A stretch of 64,000 nucleotides of DNA, from contig OY294070.1 of the NCBI GenBank assembly GCA_958510875.1, forward strand, positions 19,397,631 through 19,461,630, given 5' to 3'. The notes under the pieces are model-generated. The model was not told the DNA's origin. It saw only the letters and a program-made list of their open reading frames with translations, and made no database searches. Position 1 is the stretch's first letter. Each line of letters opens with the position of its first letter. This stretch comes from Endomychus coccineus (lineage: Eukaryota > Arthropoda > Insecta > Coleoptera > Endomychidae). Shown here piece after piece: positions 13,401 through 22,400 of the stretch. The position numbers were made by a program, and so were the translations under genes.

Positions 13401-15297
13401 TCGTGTTCAGCGTGTCAAAATACATAAGAATAGACCAAAATTAGACCTCGCGGAAATTCGGAAATTATATTGAATGATACAATGTAGGACAGTAAGACTC
13501 TACAGCCGTAGACACAAGAGCAACCACTCCTTCATTTTTACCACACATTTTCTTGCCTCCATCAGTAGTAATACATTTCAAGTTTTTTCCATCGAAGGTT
13601 GTTCTTATAAATGGCATTTTCAACTACCTTAAAAATAACTTCCCCAGTAGTCGTGCCGTGAATACAATATCAAAAAGTTCTTCATACACTCCGGCTACTG
13701 CAATTACGCATTCTTTGATCATTTCTCTATCGATGGATGGTTTTCTAAGTTCCAAGTAGGAACGAGTTACAGCCTCTTGTTCAGTTTTGAGTTTTGTAAT
13801 CAAAGATTGTTGCGATTTCAATCCGCGCTTCAAAGCTTCAAATTTTTCTGTTGAAAATTTTCAATTGAATTTGCGAATTTAACAAGAGTATGCTCGCTCA
13901 GGGCGCGTACTGGGTCAGTATGGCCCTTAGGCTGGAAAATTTGGAGACCCCTGTTCTAGATTTATATTGTGATGACGTGGTGGATTATGTTGTTCATGAG
14001 TGAAATATGTCTTCATATACCATTGATGAGGTAAATTCCTCCATAACCGCTTCTGTATTTTCCAGGCAGTTGGCGGTACAATAAATCCTTACATGGCGTC
14101 CATAGTTCTTGGAGTTATCAGATGCTTGATGTCCGTGATTAATACCTACATGCTCCGCACATTCCGACGAAGACCACTAATTATAATAAGTGCTTTTGGT
14201 ATGACGATATGTATGTGTGTGTCTGGAACTTTCACTATGTGGATCAAACAAGGTTAGTATAAGAACAAGTGTTGAGCATCATTAATTATGACGATGTGAG
14301 TAATAATTGAAGTTGTAGATTACCTTCAATTTGGGGTACTCCTAATGTGTTAATCTTTTCTTTAGATTTTCAATGTTTTCTCTAACTTTCTTCAGAAATG
14401 GTGTAGTTAAAATAATTATGTTCAGCTGACATACAGTAGAGTCTCGGTAATGTAGCATAACGTGAACATCCACAAACATGAACACTGATTTTGAAATTTT
14501 TCCCTATTCTAAAACGTGAACAGATTTTTTTATGTAGGTACTCTTCGTGGTAGGTGATGGAAATCATCTCAAAAAACCACGAGGAACTATAACAATCCGG
14601 TTGAAATAACAAAGTTGGTGTCCACTTCCGGTATAACCGGAAATGCGCCGTCTTGAAAATATTTTCATTGAACAAAAAAATCGATTATGGCTTTGTAATA
14701 ATTCAAATTGGTACCATCGTTAAACCTCAAAATACTTCTCATGTTCGTTTTAGACAGAACACGTTGTATAATATAATATAATATAGTGTTCTCAAGTTGT
14801 ATATTTCTCATTGTTCATTTTCTGCATTAATTCATGTTGCAGGAACTTCAACTCTAACGTGGATTCCTCTGGCTTGTCTGGGAATGTACGTGGTAACATC
14901 CATGTTAGGTTTGCTGAGTATACCATGGACAATGACAGCCGAATTATTTCCCATCGAAATCCGCGGTGTTGCTCACAGCATTTGCATCTCTCTAGCTAAT
15001 TTACTGATGTTCGCCTCAATCCAGCTATATTACCCACTGAACAATTTGCTAGGAGGAGCAGCTGGCCTGCAATACTTCTTCGCTTGTATCTCGATAATTG
15101 GCTCAATATACGCTTACGTTTTCCTTCCGGAAACGCACAACACGAAATTAGCCGACATTCAAACATACTTCTCCAAAAACACCATGTATATCTGCCAATC
15201 GAAGAATAAGAAACAGAAAAAAGCAATCTTGCGTCCAAAACCCAGAAACATCATCAAGAATGGCAATGCTCAAAGTGAGAACTTATTGAAAGCGTGA
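1240..15297 (+). CDS. Facilitated sugar (trehalose-type) transporter, last six exons
   Basis: Major facilitator superfamily sugar transporter, which would carry a sugar such as trehalose or glucose across the plasma membrane without energy input. Exons 1240-1425, 4179-4277, 4399-4601, 11956-12174, 14066-14252 and 14843-15297 join in frame to 448 codons plus a partial first codon. Every intron begins GT and ends AG. Family signatures come in the right order: D-x-x-GR-x-x-T after helix 2, GR...G in helix 4, ITEI...RG, GWRY, PESPAWLVSKGR before the central loop, QQFSGIYVILFYS in helix 7, PWTMTAELFP...RG and LPETH at the last helix. The first roughly 60-100 residues (helix 1 and part of helix 2) are absent and probably lie upstream of the window. 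The Tret1-like assignment comes from the insect-style motifs; the exact substrate is inference. Confidence 0.9.
1655..3934 (-). mobile_element. Mariner-like element TE-A with long, doubled terminal repeats
   Basis: Flanked by TA (1653-1654 and 3935-3936). Outer ends CAGGCTGGTCCAG and (inverted) TAGGGTGATCCAG pair, and the inverted repeat runs on for about 380-410 bp (1655-2063 against 3552-3934). A second terminus-like CAGGGTG sits 110 bp inside each end (1765 and 3825), also next to a TA. The IS630/Tc1/mariner superfamily is indicated by the TA targets and the transposase relic inside. It sits in the intron between transporter exons A and B. Confidence 0.85.
2196..3243 (-). pseudogene. TE-A transposase, broken
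   Basis: Would cut and join DNA at the element ends. The open part (300 codons, 3098 down to 2196) ends in the family's usual CIQQNGSHFEQ-type tail. Translation of 3243-3099 in two frames restores an N-terminus beginning MPFRF, with DMHYVYG and RLRFPNRR (the DUF4817-type helix-turn-helix start), but a frameshift and stops interrupt it. In the open part the first catalytic Asp is lost (WTGE at residues 104-107 where WTDE is expected). The second (D190 in PLDECPAHF) and third (D232 in LTPLDF) remain. It cannot be active. Confidence 0.85.
4179..4277 (+). CDS. Transporter exon B (helix 4-5 loop)
   Basis: Acceptor TTCTTTAG and donor GTAAGT. The 99-bp exon completes the split codon of exon A and encodes ALGTGPAIVYITEIARADMRG and what follows. 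The E-I-x-R-x-x-x-RG signature is the conserved sugar-transporter stretch between helices 4 and 5. It is separated from exon A by a 2.75-kb intron that holds a whole mariner-like element. Confidence 0.88.
4399..4601 (+). CDS. Transporter exon C (helix 6 and PESP motif)
   Basis: Acceptor CCTTTCAG, donor GTAGGC, and only 121 bp after exon B. It encodes GWRYIAW, helix 6 and PESPAWLVSKGR, the hallmark PESPRWL-type motif at the start of the cytoplasmic loop, then a helical stretch ending ENK. Ends in phase 0. Confidence 0.9.
4602..5256. other. Intron sequence, no feature recognised
   Basis: AT-rich start of the 7.35-kb transporter intron between exons C and D. No coding potential or repeat was recognised before the inverted repeat that starts at 5259. 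Confidence 0.5.
5259..6916 (-). mobile_element. Element TE-B: transposase fragment between 331-bp inverted repeats
   Basis: Arms 5259-5589 and 6586-6916 are near-perfect inverted copies, starting TCGGGTGTCCC / CAGGATGTCCC, and flanked by TA (5257-5258 and 6917-6918). A C-rich/G-rich block within each arm (near 5381-5402 and 6774-6799) can itself pair. The inner 1 kb holds a truncated transposase gene. An internally deleted, non-autonomous member of the IS630/Tc1/mariner superfamily is the simplest reading. Confidence 0.88.
5575..6318 (-). pseudogene. TE-B transposase, C-terminal third missing
   Basis: An unbroken 247-codon frame from MDYSPTEIVD. Residues 1-55 are a DUF4817-type start (VDILKVIGES, YRQRFPDRR). 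Residues about 85-108 look like a helix-turn-helix (SLREIQAEIGIPKSTAQRLL). D154 in LFSDECTF is the first catalytic Asp, and NVWCGLLGSQIIGP follows. The protein stops after MWFQ, exactly before the HDGAPPH block with the second Asp, because the last 15 bases already lie in the left inverted repeat. Two of three catalytic residues are therefore absent, yet the remaining frame has no lesions, suggesting a fairly recent deletion. Confidence 0.85.
6921..9219 (-). mobile_element. Element TE-C, copy 1 (about 600-bp inverted repeats)
   Basis: Begins CAGGATGTCCTCGAACTGCG at 6921 next to TA 6919-6920 and ends with the inverted match at 9219 before TA 9220-9221. Arms about 6921-7515 and 8615-9219 match throughout. 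They include the transposase start codon and first dozen codons at the 8652 side and a mirrored ATG at the other end (7478). Its left TA touches the right TA of TE-B. A second copy lies at 45430-47754 in the opposite orientation. Confidence 0.9.
7623..8652 (-). pseudogene. TE-C transposase, copy 1, frameshifted
   Basis: Reads from MAQNSINTEMVDML (8652) as a DUF4817-type IS630/Tc1/mariner transposase. Conserved blocks are RRTRRTLELEE, STLRLGLRIGAS (helix-turn-helix), ILFTDEDTFTRCG (first Asp), FIHDGAPPHF (second Asp), ARSPDLTPCDLFLWG (third Asp), ending CIQENGQDFEQLMP at 7623. The frame changes three times: near codons 30-40, at a 22-bp gap near 8262 (lost relative to copy 2), and just before the HDGAPPH block near 7985. 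The first and third breaks are shared with copy 2. Confidence 0.88.
9222..9528. other. No feature recognised
   Basis: About 300 bp of transporter intron between TE-C and the LINE tail. It shows only short AT-rich frames. Confidence 0.5.
9529..10440 (-). pseudogene. LINE family L-B, RNase H-like and C-terminal region, copy 1
   Basis: Minus-strand pieces match the end of an insect LINE ORF2. Near 10290 there is an FTDGS-type RNase H start, near 10060-9990 an ELAGRN...NELAN stretch, and at 9860-9600 GIVEDPGCSRCGEAYETDSHIL...LRLQHL, a CCHC-type tail. Stops and frameshifts are frequent. The final 70 bp (9529-9600) recur at 25630-25705 and 26627-26670 in the second copy, with the GCTTGATTGGG-type end lying to the left as the 3' end. 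Confidence 0.75.
10718..10758 (-). ncRNA. Decayed hammerhead ribozyme in P1 pLTR
   Basis: Minus strand: GUCUU (10754-10758), core CUGGUGA instead of CUGAUGA, an intact 4-bp stem II GGUC-GUGA-GACC, GAAAC, GUAC, then AUA in place of the cleavage triplet GUA, and AAGGC in place of AAGAC for stem I. The conserved A6 change and the cleavage-site change make it probably inactive. Confidence 0.7.
10870..11750 (+). pseudogene. P1 reverse transcriptase / GIY-YIG protein, broken
   Basis: The 158-codon frame beginning at 10871 has the Penelope pattern: GYPLSPVIANIFME, then FRYVDTFVICQHG where the catalytic block should read RYVDD, FTMEVESEGSLPFQD (canonical LPFLD), and HHHPAQKQS...LVHRAVNLS. After the stop at 11345 the remaining parts lie in other frames: a GVYSIPCS...YIG-type stretch near 11520-11580 and FRDTSRSALAEHQFDSNHQIL near 11610-11680, the GIY-YIG nuclease end. 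The second catalytic Asp of the RT is missing, so it is inactive besides being frameshifted. Confidence 0.85.
11956..12174 (+). CDS. Transporter exon D (central loop and helix 7)
   Basis: Acceptor TTTACAG and donor GTGAGT, both phases 0. The first two thirds are charged and helical (TESLAELQLAQLQKEH...), fitting the central cytoplasmic loop. The end is helix 7 with FFFQQFSGIYVILFYS, the QQ-x-SG substrate-site motif. It follows a 7.35-kb intron filled by at least four mobile elements. Confidence 0.9.
12175..13479. other. Intron sequence, no feature recognised
   Basis: Between transporter exon D and the hAT remnant. There are low-complexity phrases around 12700-13330 (repeated aaaatggc/ggccc-like words) and frames of about 100 codons that look like no protein I know. 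Confidence 0.45.
13480..13953 (-). pseudogene. hAT transposase remnant (GTF2IRD2-like type)
   Basis: Minus strand. 13833-13624 encodes SQQSLITKLKTEQEAVTRSY...KPSIDREMIKECV, like the helical block before the catalytic core of hAT proteins related to GTF2IRD2. After a frame change, 13585-13490 gives FDGKNLKCITTDGGKKMCGK, the family's TTDGA catalytic block. Most of the protein is deleted. The right end GGAGACCCCTG (13943-13953) looks like a hAT terminal repeat (CAGGGGTCTCC inverted); I could not find the left end. Confidence 0.7.
14066..14252 (+). CDS. Transporter exon E (helices 8-9)
   Basis: Acceptor TTTTCCAG and donor GTTAGT. Encodes AVGGTINPYMASIVLGVIR, which resembles the external loop and helix 8 of Tret1-like proteins, then FRRRPLIIISAFGM, the conserved R-R-R/K-P-L loop before helix 9. 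Ends in phase 1. Confidence 0.88.
14253..14842. other. Last transporter intron
   Basis: 590 bp with ordinary GT/AG borders and no recognised element. Confidence 0.6.
14843..15297 (+). CDS. Transporter terminal exon F (helices 10-12 and tail)
   Basis: Acceptor ATGTTGCAG; it completes the split glycine codon of exon E. It carries helix 10 with PWTMTAELFPIEIRG, helices 11-12, LPETHNTKL (the PETKG-type end motif) and a basic C-terminal tail with KNKKQKK and KPKPRN, ending in a TGA codon at 15295-15297. The tail is longer and more lysine-rich than the minimal family member. No downstream exon is needed. Confidence 0.92.
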
Positions 15298-15444
15298 ACG
15301 AAATTCTAGAATAATTTGAGGAAAATTAACTTCTCTATTTTTGTATTTGCTAGCATGACATTATTTATATACTTACACGTATAACTTATACGCGAATTGT
15401 TGTTTATCGAATTGATGCCATTCTAAATCTGTGAAATTGTGATA

Positions 15445-15461
15445 AATAAACTGTGAATAAA
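15445..15461 (+). other. Tandem polyadenylation signals of the transporter
   Basis: AATAAA occurs at 15445-15450 and again at 15456-15461, about 150 bp after the transporter stop codon, as expected for a short 3' untranslated region. Confidence 0.75.
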
Positions 15462-16678
15462 TAGATAGTTTTCTTTAATTATTGGAAGAAATGAGAAAAT
15501 TAAGATTCTTCAACTGTCTTTATAATCTTTTTGTTTTTTCATGAACTCGAACTATATTCTATAAGGTCCAATTCCCTCATGTGTTATCGAATCGACTCTT
15601 GGTGAATATCTATGTAATGCTAATATGAATTGAACTGTGATGCATAGATTATCAACTTTTGCTCACCCGTAGAACCCGAACATATATTGCAAATCATTAG
15701 AAACAGATGTGGAAAGACGTCAAATTAGAATCTATGCCATTACATTGAAAGTTCTTTCGAATTGTTTTACAAGGGGTCAATACTTGGACCTTCATTGTAT
15801 TACTAGTTGTTATACCCGGAGTTGCTCGACCTACAGAATCGTTAAATATTTTGCCCCGTAGTATTCTTTTCAGATAGTGAGTCATATGTGCACTACGTGA
15901 GCAGGTTACTCATGAAAGACCATAAATGTTTCTCAGAATTTTAAAATCTCTATCAATTTATAAATTTATTCCAAAAAACTAAGGAAAGCCCTTTTTCTCG
16001 AAGGGGTGAAAAAGTTCTTATCGAAAAAAAAACAAGTCCAATTTTAAAGAAAATTCCAGAAAATTTAAAAATACTGATCTTATATAAGAATATCGATAAA
16101 ATTAAAAAAAAAAAATACAGGCAGTCACCGAGCACTGCTGACAGAAGTCAAAACTGACATATGAAGTAACCAATTTATTATTAATTTAGTATGAATGTAA
16201 CCCGATAGTCAACATAATAAATACACATTATTTTATTTTCTATATAAACATTTCCGTCAAATGTCAGTATGATCGTAAACGACACTACAAATAATTATTT
16301 GAAATAAAATTTTGTACTTTCGTATTAGTAGTATTAAAAAAAACATCAAGACTTTCCTCTTGATTTGAAGGTCAAGTGTGCAACATTTTATCAAGATCGA
16401 TAATTGCATGCATTGGGGATTGTAAAGAGGGTGGGGGTAGTTTTTCGAACTATCTTGTAAACAGTGGCTTTCGTTTCATTTTGAAGGTTAAGTGTCCAAA
16501 ATTTCATCAAGATCGCGTAAACGTTCGTACGAACAGGAAATATATTTCAGCTAAATACCTGAAATTTGTTAAAGCGTTAAATTATACTCCATGTCATTGA
16601 ATGTTTGACATGTTTTTTACTACTCATGTTTCATTACATTTTGTTGTGAGGATGTCAACCTAACTTTCATGTCAGGAG
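15462..16678. other. Intergenic, no feature recognised
   Basis: AT-rich DNA downstream of the transporter. Two similar phrases (GGTCAAGTGTGCAACATTTTATCAAGATCG at 16371-16400 and a variant at 16489-16516) hint at a short imperfect repeat. No coding sequence was recognised. Confidence 0.45.
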
Positions 16679-16775
16679 CCTATTTTGAAGGATTGTCGAA
16701 ATCATATTATTTGGGAGGGATCGAAAAATTATAAAAACGTTGAACGAAGTGTATCGGGCTACAAGGAGATTATTT
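16679..16775 (+). mobile_element. Mariner M1, 3' fragment
   Basis: Corresponds to the end of the mariner transposase in the copies at 42193 and 49340: a FEGLSKSYY-type region, then the GIEKL-like region and CIGLQGDY-like codons, all degraded. The element's terminal repeat is absent; it passes straight into Crypton-related sequence. Confidence 0.65.
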
Positions 16776-16779
16776 TGAA

Positions 16780-18003
16780 ATTTTTTTGACAGTTCTAACA
16801 AACCATTCAAATTTTGTCATTTTGTGTGATATGAAAAATTTCACCCAATCATGTCAACATTACACTGTTAATATTGCATTCAATGCAATTATCAATCACT
16901 ATGACTACACGACTGAGTTTGACAACTTCATTCCAAATAAATTTCAAAATGTCACCTTTTGGCAATGCGAATGTTCAAAATATAAATGTGCTAATCAAAG
17001 AAAAAATTCCCAGAAATACAACCTACAGTCACAAATATATTTGGGGAATAGTTATGGCATTTTGCTGCGAACGGGAATATGAATTAAATGAACATAGAAG
17101 CTTAGAAGAATTGGCGTTGATACTGAAAGATTGGGCGGGACCGAATTTAAAGAAGCAACGGTGAAGTACTATACTGACTATAATATTATGATTGACCCGT
17201 TTAACAGTATAGTATTTAAACCGCTCCTAGATGCCCGCGATGCAATCAGGAAGAAACTACAAGCAGATCCATGTCAACGTAAGTCCAGTTCAGCTTCGTT
17301 AAATTTGTCTGAAGTTAACAAAATACTATTGCTATGGGATGAAAATACTCCTGAAGGTCTTATGCGTAAATTTTACAATATTGCTGCTGTAGAATTAGCG
17401 TGGCGAGGAGGAGAGGCAGTTGCTTGTCTGGTGGATTTTTTTCAAATCGGGAAAAATAACGATGACTCCAACAAATCGCATTGAATACAATCCGGTGTTG
17501 AGTAAAACGTGCCAAGGTGGTTCTAAAAGCTGTACAAGTAGTAAACGGTTGGTTTCCAATAGTGAAAGAAAAAGTACGTATTTTTCATAAACTGATATCA
17601 AAACGAGGCGACAATATTAACTCACCACGACTGTTCTTAAAACCAAATCGACACTGGAAAAATTAAACTGACAAATGGTACGATAATGTACCTGTTGGAA
17701 GAAATACAATAAATGGATGGACTAAATCTGCTGCTGAGGCAATTGGCTAGAATGTAAAGGACAAAACTGTTGTTAGCGAATTGGCAAAAAGTGGTATAGA
17801 AGAACAACAATTGCTGAAAATTACTGGTAATAGCAAACAAAATTCTATAAAACCATACTTAAATCTCGATCAAGAACGCCACAACAAGATCACAAATATT
17901 ATGTGTGGTAATAGATCTTCTATAGTAGAGAACAGCAACGCATCTAATGTTAAGTTGAATTTTAATAATTGTACTTTCACTAACTGTACTTTTAATAAAT
18001 AAA
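16780..18003 (+). pseudogene. Crypton-type tyrosine recombinase, broken
   Basis: Joined across several frames it reads like an arthropod Crypton (DUF3504) recombinase. MSPFGNANVQ is the start, CEREYELNEHRSLEELALILKDW follows, then DPFNSIVFKPLLDARDAIRKKLQ, then WDENTPEGLMRKF and ELAWRGGEAV with the first catalytic Arg (near 17402). Further on come SELAKSGIEEQQLLKITGN (the second His of TGHS is Asn here, 17829-17831) and SIKPYLNLD with the likely nucleophile Tyr (17856-17858). It ends FNNCTFTNCTFNK, a tail seen in such proteins. The block around the HxxR motif is deleted near 17760-17780 and there are several frameshifts. Such enzymes insert circular DNA by site-specific recombination. Confidence 0.75.
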
Positions 18004-18141
18004 TAAATGTTTATATCTATGGTTTCGGCGTTTACGTAGTGTAAATTCATAATACTTCAGAAGTTGGAGAATAAAACTCAAATTTTACACAAATTTTTTA
18101 ACATTTAATTTAAACACCCAAATATAGAATTCACATTAGAG

Positions 18142-18947
18142 ATGGAAAACAACAAGTCCTTAAACTTTTTAGATCTGACAATTTCACACACAAATAATTA
18201 CTTTTCTTTCGCTATTTATCACAAGCCCACCCACACAGATACCACAATACACAACACTTCTTTACATCCACAATCACACAAGCTAGCAGCATATAACTGT
18301 ATGATACATTTAGAATTAAACAGAATCATAGATATTGCCAAAAATAACGGTTATAATGTCAAGATAATTAATAAAATACTCCAAAATAAACTCAATAAAA
18401 AAGCCTTAAGCATAATTTATCCGCAAATTAATAATAATACAAAATCAAATTTCACATGTCCAACATATTTAGGTAAACATTCACTAAAAATATCTCAATT
18501 CCTTAAAAAACAGAATAAAAACGTCGCCTTTAAAACAACAAATAACCTATGCTCGTATATTAATAACTCGAAATCTAAAAAAGATAACTTAAAGAAATCT
18601 GGAGTTTACAGACTGAGATGTGATGACTGTAGTGCTTTGTACATAGGACAAACTGGACGCAGTTTCAGCGTAAGGTTCAATGAACATTTGAGAAGTTACA
18701 GGCTCAAAAAAGAAGACTCTAATTACGCAAATCACCTGTTAGAACATAACCACAATTTCAGGAAAAAGGACATAAACTTAATATATTAGAATCCATAGAA
18801 ATTTTGAAACACGCAAAAAACAATAATAATGTAATATTAAATGATCAAATCGACACATATAATTCACCGCTTGTTAACAATTTTGTAAACACACTCCCAC
18901 CATTATCCACCCCCATCCCTCAATTTGCACCACATTCTGATCCCTGA
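18142..18947 (+). pseudogene. P2 RT C-terminus and GIY-YIG nuclease, one frameshift
   Basis: Open for 215 codons, then one shift near 18760 restores a frame that continues (ILESIEILKHAKNNNN...) to a stop at 18945-18947. Residues 7-14 LNFLDLTI correspond to the RT LPFLD block and YHKPTHTD (26-33) to the RKPTHTD block. A thumb-like middle follows, then the GIY-YIG domain: GVY at 154-156, a C-x-x-C pair at 160/163, YIG at 167-169, R178 and NEH at 180-182. The N-terminal RT palm is missing (5' truncated). The nuclease residues look intact up to the frameshift. Confidence 0.88.
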
Positions 18948-18993
18948 TATTTAAGGACATACTTTTAGATTTAGCTTTAGTTGATAACTCCTC

Positions 18994-19033
18994 GCTTTGA
19001 TAATGCCACAGTGTGGTGAAACAATTTGTCAGC
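18994..19033 (+). ncRNA. Hammerhead-like motif in P2 pLTR
   Basis: Reads GCU, then UUGAUAA where CUGAUGA is expected, a hairpin GCCAC-AGU-GUGGU, GAAAC, AAUUU, GUC and AGC. GCU/AGC would form a 3-bp stem I, GUC is a standard cleavage triplet and GAAA is intact. The first core strand carries two changes (C3 to U, G8 to A), so this copy is probably a relic. Confidence 0.5.
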
Positions 19034-19150
19034 ATTTTTAAATTAAATGTTAAAAGTTTTGTGTAAAATTTGAGTTTTATTCTCCAACTTCTGAAATAAA
19101 TGTTTCGTTGTGTTGAGTTATAAATTTTTTTGTAAAAAAATTTTCTTCCG

Positions 19151-19295
19151 AATATCCCCCGGACATTGACAAATGCCTCATAATTTTATGACAAATTTGT
19201 CAAGCTCGTTGCCGAAGGCTGAGGGCTGTTACCACGGAACGATCTTTCGATTGTCATAAAATTATCTCGTCTATTATCAATGTCCCAGGGATATT
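19151..19295. mobile_element. 145-bp MITE-like palindrome
   Basis: AATATCCCCCGGACATTGA at the left and the inverted TCAATGTCCCAGGGATATT at the right match at 18 of 19 bases. A second inner pair, CATAATTTTATGACA / TGTCATAAAATTAT, also matches. No coding sequence; a small non-autonomous DNA element is likely. Confidence 0.65.
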
Positions 19296-19942
19296 ACTAC
19301 TGAGAAATAAAATAAGTTTTGACCAAATGAATCATTTCTTGTTTCATTTTTCAGGAACTTATACCTTGCCTTCGTAAATATAAGATTTTTCACATTCAAT
19401 ATTCAATTTTTCCCTCAATACTATAAAATATAATATATTGAGTGAATTCAACTTTTAAACGTATTTATTTCACATATCTTCCTTCTAAATTAAATGTTCC
19501 GGAATATATCGGATTATTTCAGCTATCTCATATAGCTTTCTTCTACTTTCCATCGCTGAATCTTCAATTGATAGAATCATTTGTATTCAAAAACTGCGAT
19601 TGCTGAGTAAATAATAAAAGCAATTATTAAAATATCAGAAGTGTGTAGATTTGTATCTGAATGATCATTGGGTAGCTCTCGATTCTCATGTTATTACATC
19701 ATAATCCTTGTTAGCAAATTCTGCGATACTCCAAAACCTTTTGTTTACAAATTCAAAAGTGGTTATGAGATAATAGATTTCTGATGCAATATCAGCCAAT
19801 ATGTATTGATGAATTTTAGGATATCAGGAGAGTGACTTTCATAAAAATGAATTCGCTTTTATTTCACTAATCATGATGTAATTCCTAAACCACGACTTTT
19901 CTGTCAATTAACTCGACAGATATTAAATTATTGAAGGATATA
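19296..19942. other. No feature recognised
   Basis: AT-rich spacer between the small palindrome and mariner M2. Confidence 0.5.
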
Positions 19943-21096
19943 CGAGGTCAAGGTGAAAAGTCCCTGAAAAATGGAACAAGAAATGATTTATTTGTTCAAA
20001 ACTTATTTTATTTCTCAACATAATCTCCTTATAGCCCGATACACTTCGTCCAACGTTTTTATAATTTTTCGATCCCTTCCAAATAATACGATTTCGGCAA
20101 ACCTTCAAAATAGGCGTTTGTTTTAGCGATGACCTCATCGTTGGGCAAAATCTTTTTCCGCCGAGTCATTTCTTCATGTCTTTAAGTAGATAAAAATAGC
20201 AGGGGGGCCAAATCTGAAGAATATGGTGGACAAAGAACCAATTCGTAGCGCAATTCATGCAATTTTGCCATTGCGACTGCGGACCTGTGCGCCAGTGTGT
20301 TGTCGTGGTGGAAGAGCACTTTTTTTTTGCCAAATATGCCGGTGATCGTTTTGCCCTTTTCAAAGTAGTCGATATGGATGATACCGTGTGTATCACAAAA
20401 AACTGTCTTTGTTGGCCGATACACCCATTTGGCAAGTCCACTGTTTCTACTGTAGTTTGGTCTCTGGTGTATTGTGATGGATCCATGTCTCGTCCAAGGT
20501 TACGAAAGGCGCAAAAAGACCTTCAAATTGCGCTTGAACATCGCCAAACATTCCTTTGAAGTTGTCACAAGGTCTTGTTGGTCGCCAACAGAGAGCAAAT
20601 GCGGCATCTGGCAGATAGCTTTCTCATATGTTCAAAAATATATGCAAAATGTTCCGTATCCGTTCGGTCGAGATGACCATAGCCATATGGATTTTATCGA
20701 CGAGTTCTGGCATGGTAATCTCAATTGGACGACCAGCACGTTCGACGTTCTTTGTGGTCAAACTACCACAACGAAAATCAGTGAATCAGTTGTGAATCGT
20801 TATAATCGATGATGAAGAGTCCCCATAATATTCAACAAGCGATGCTTTGGTTTTCGTAATGTCAATTCCACCCAAGAAATAATGTTAAATCAAGACGTGA
20901 TATTCACTTTTTTCCATAATTACAAAATCTTCAGGGTTGCTAGCTTTCGATGGGTTTCAAAACAGAACTGGATGTCATATCAGTCTGAAAATTCCAATGC
21001 GTTCTGGTTAAAGATGGTACCTTACAAACGTCACATGGGATTTTCGATTGTGGCGCCATCTGTTTAATTTTTCAGGGACTTTCCACCTTACTCTCC
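19943..21096 (-). mobile_element. Mariner M2 with broken transposase
   Basis: Terminal repeats CGAGGTCAAGGTGAAAAGTC (left) and inverted GGAGAGTAAGGTGGAAAGTC (right), each next to TA (19941-19942, 21097-21098). Minus-strand pieces show TLDETWIHHNT (first catalytic Asp, near 20485), TVFCDTHGIIHIDYFEKGKT, VLFHHDNTLAHRS (second Asp) and PPYSSDLAPLLF, where the third Asp of the D34D signature is lost. Several frameshifts. A SETMAR-like mariner family, also at 42193 and 49340. Confidence 0.88.
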
Positions 21097-21120
21097 TAAA
21101 TGCATGAATGGATAATGTTA

Positions 21121-22400
21121 CACATTTTCATCAAGAATCGCTCAGATCACACACATATGGCAGGCATCCATGGTAAAATATGGTGATACTCTAGCTGTAG
21201 CATTGAATATCTTCAAAGCCTTTGATCGAGGCTGGCACGAACGCCTCTTCCGTTATATGTTAGTCACACCAACTATGTCATTTACTATGGAGGTTAATCT
21301 CAGATAAAACACTATGGCTATGGCTATCCACGGTGGCGTGCTCCACAGGGATCTGTCTTAGTACAACTTTGTTTCTGTTCCATATCAACAATATTTTCGG
21401 AGTCAACGCTTTGCAGATGACGGTACACTTCATACCGCTTTCTCTTTTACACAGAGGAACAATATAGAGACAAGTCGATGCACTGATTGGAGATCTGGTG
21501 AAACCACATGACGAAATGAGAAAACGACCAACTAGACAGATTGCGGCTCGCGCTCTTGATCGGCTATGCGAAAGCCGGAGAGAGTGTAGCGAACGAAGCC
21601 TTCCCTCCTTTTGGCTCGCGCACTGTGATCTCTAAAGTGATGAAAAAAGCAATCAACATCGAGCTCATTCAATACCTAGAAAGCTGCAAAATCGAGAATG
21701 ACCGGCAATGTGACTTTCGTCAGCTTAGATCAACAGGAGATCTGCTTCTCTAGGTAACATATGTATGACAGAAATCTATTGAAAAACATGCTAGGTGTAG
21801 CGGTATCTCCAAAGCCTTCTTGGAAAACTTCCGTCGTATGGTTGGCTGCCACAACTTTGTCGTTTACTATCGAGTTTTCTCTCAGATAGGTGACACCATG
21901 CGGTGGTTGACGGATTATCCTCCGGTACAATCGCTATCAACGCTGGTGTTCCACAGGTGTGCGTCTTGGAACCAAGTTTGTTTCTGGTTCATATCAACGA
22001 TCTACTGAAAGTGACCGCCTGTCCCGTTCACAGCTTTGCAGTGATACAGAGACAGGTTCACGCAATTAATGGAGATCTGGCAATTATTTTGGAATGAGGG
22101 TCTGATAAAATCCAGGAGAGCCTAATGCAACCAAAACACAAGCTGTACGTCTTCTCTAGGAAGGCGGATCCCACAATCTTCAATATGATGTCAGGTACAA
22201 CTATTCCTATAAAGTATGCCATACCCATGAGGTCTTCCATATGCCTATAACCTCCAAACTTTCAAGAAAAATTCGAGTGCCTATCTCCTCTCCCTAAATT
22301 CCACTGCTCGCTCACCGATGCTCTTCGAACATTATAGGTTTCCCTTTAGTGTAGTCAAAGTATATAGAAAAAAAAAGCAAATTGCTGCTCTCGCTCTTAT
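21121..22400 (+). pseudogene. LINE family L-A, copy 2 (two overlapping RT fragments)
   Basis: Reverse-transcriptase blocks appear twice. 21160-21480 has an AFD-x-x-WHERL-like block and VPQGSVL...LFLFHINN. 21640-22060 starts again earlier in the domain (KAINIELIQYLESC, FRQLRSTGDLL) and runs through AGVPQ...LNDLL-like blocks. 22080-22400 matches the C-terminal DNA seen at 1-700. The partial duplication shows that the copy is rearranged; there are many stops. Confidence 0.78.

Larger units (their letters stand above)
18014..19098 (+). mobile_element. Penelope-like element P2 with inverted pLTR pieces
   Basis: Left end TATCTATGGTTTCGGCGTTT (18017 on) is shared with 33094. Segment 18054-18114 (CAGAAGTTGGAGAATAAAAC onwards) recurs inverted at 19036-19095. 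Between them lie the coding part and a hammerhead-like stretch. Inverted terminal pieces around an RT/GIY-YIG gene are characteristic of Penelope-like elements. Confidence 0.85.
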
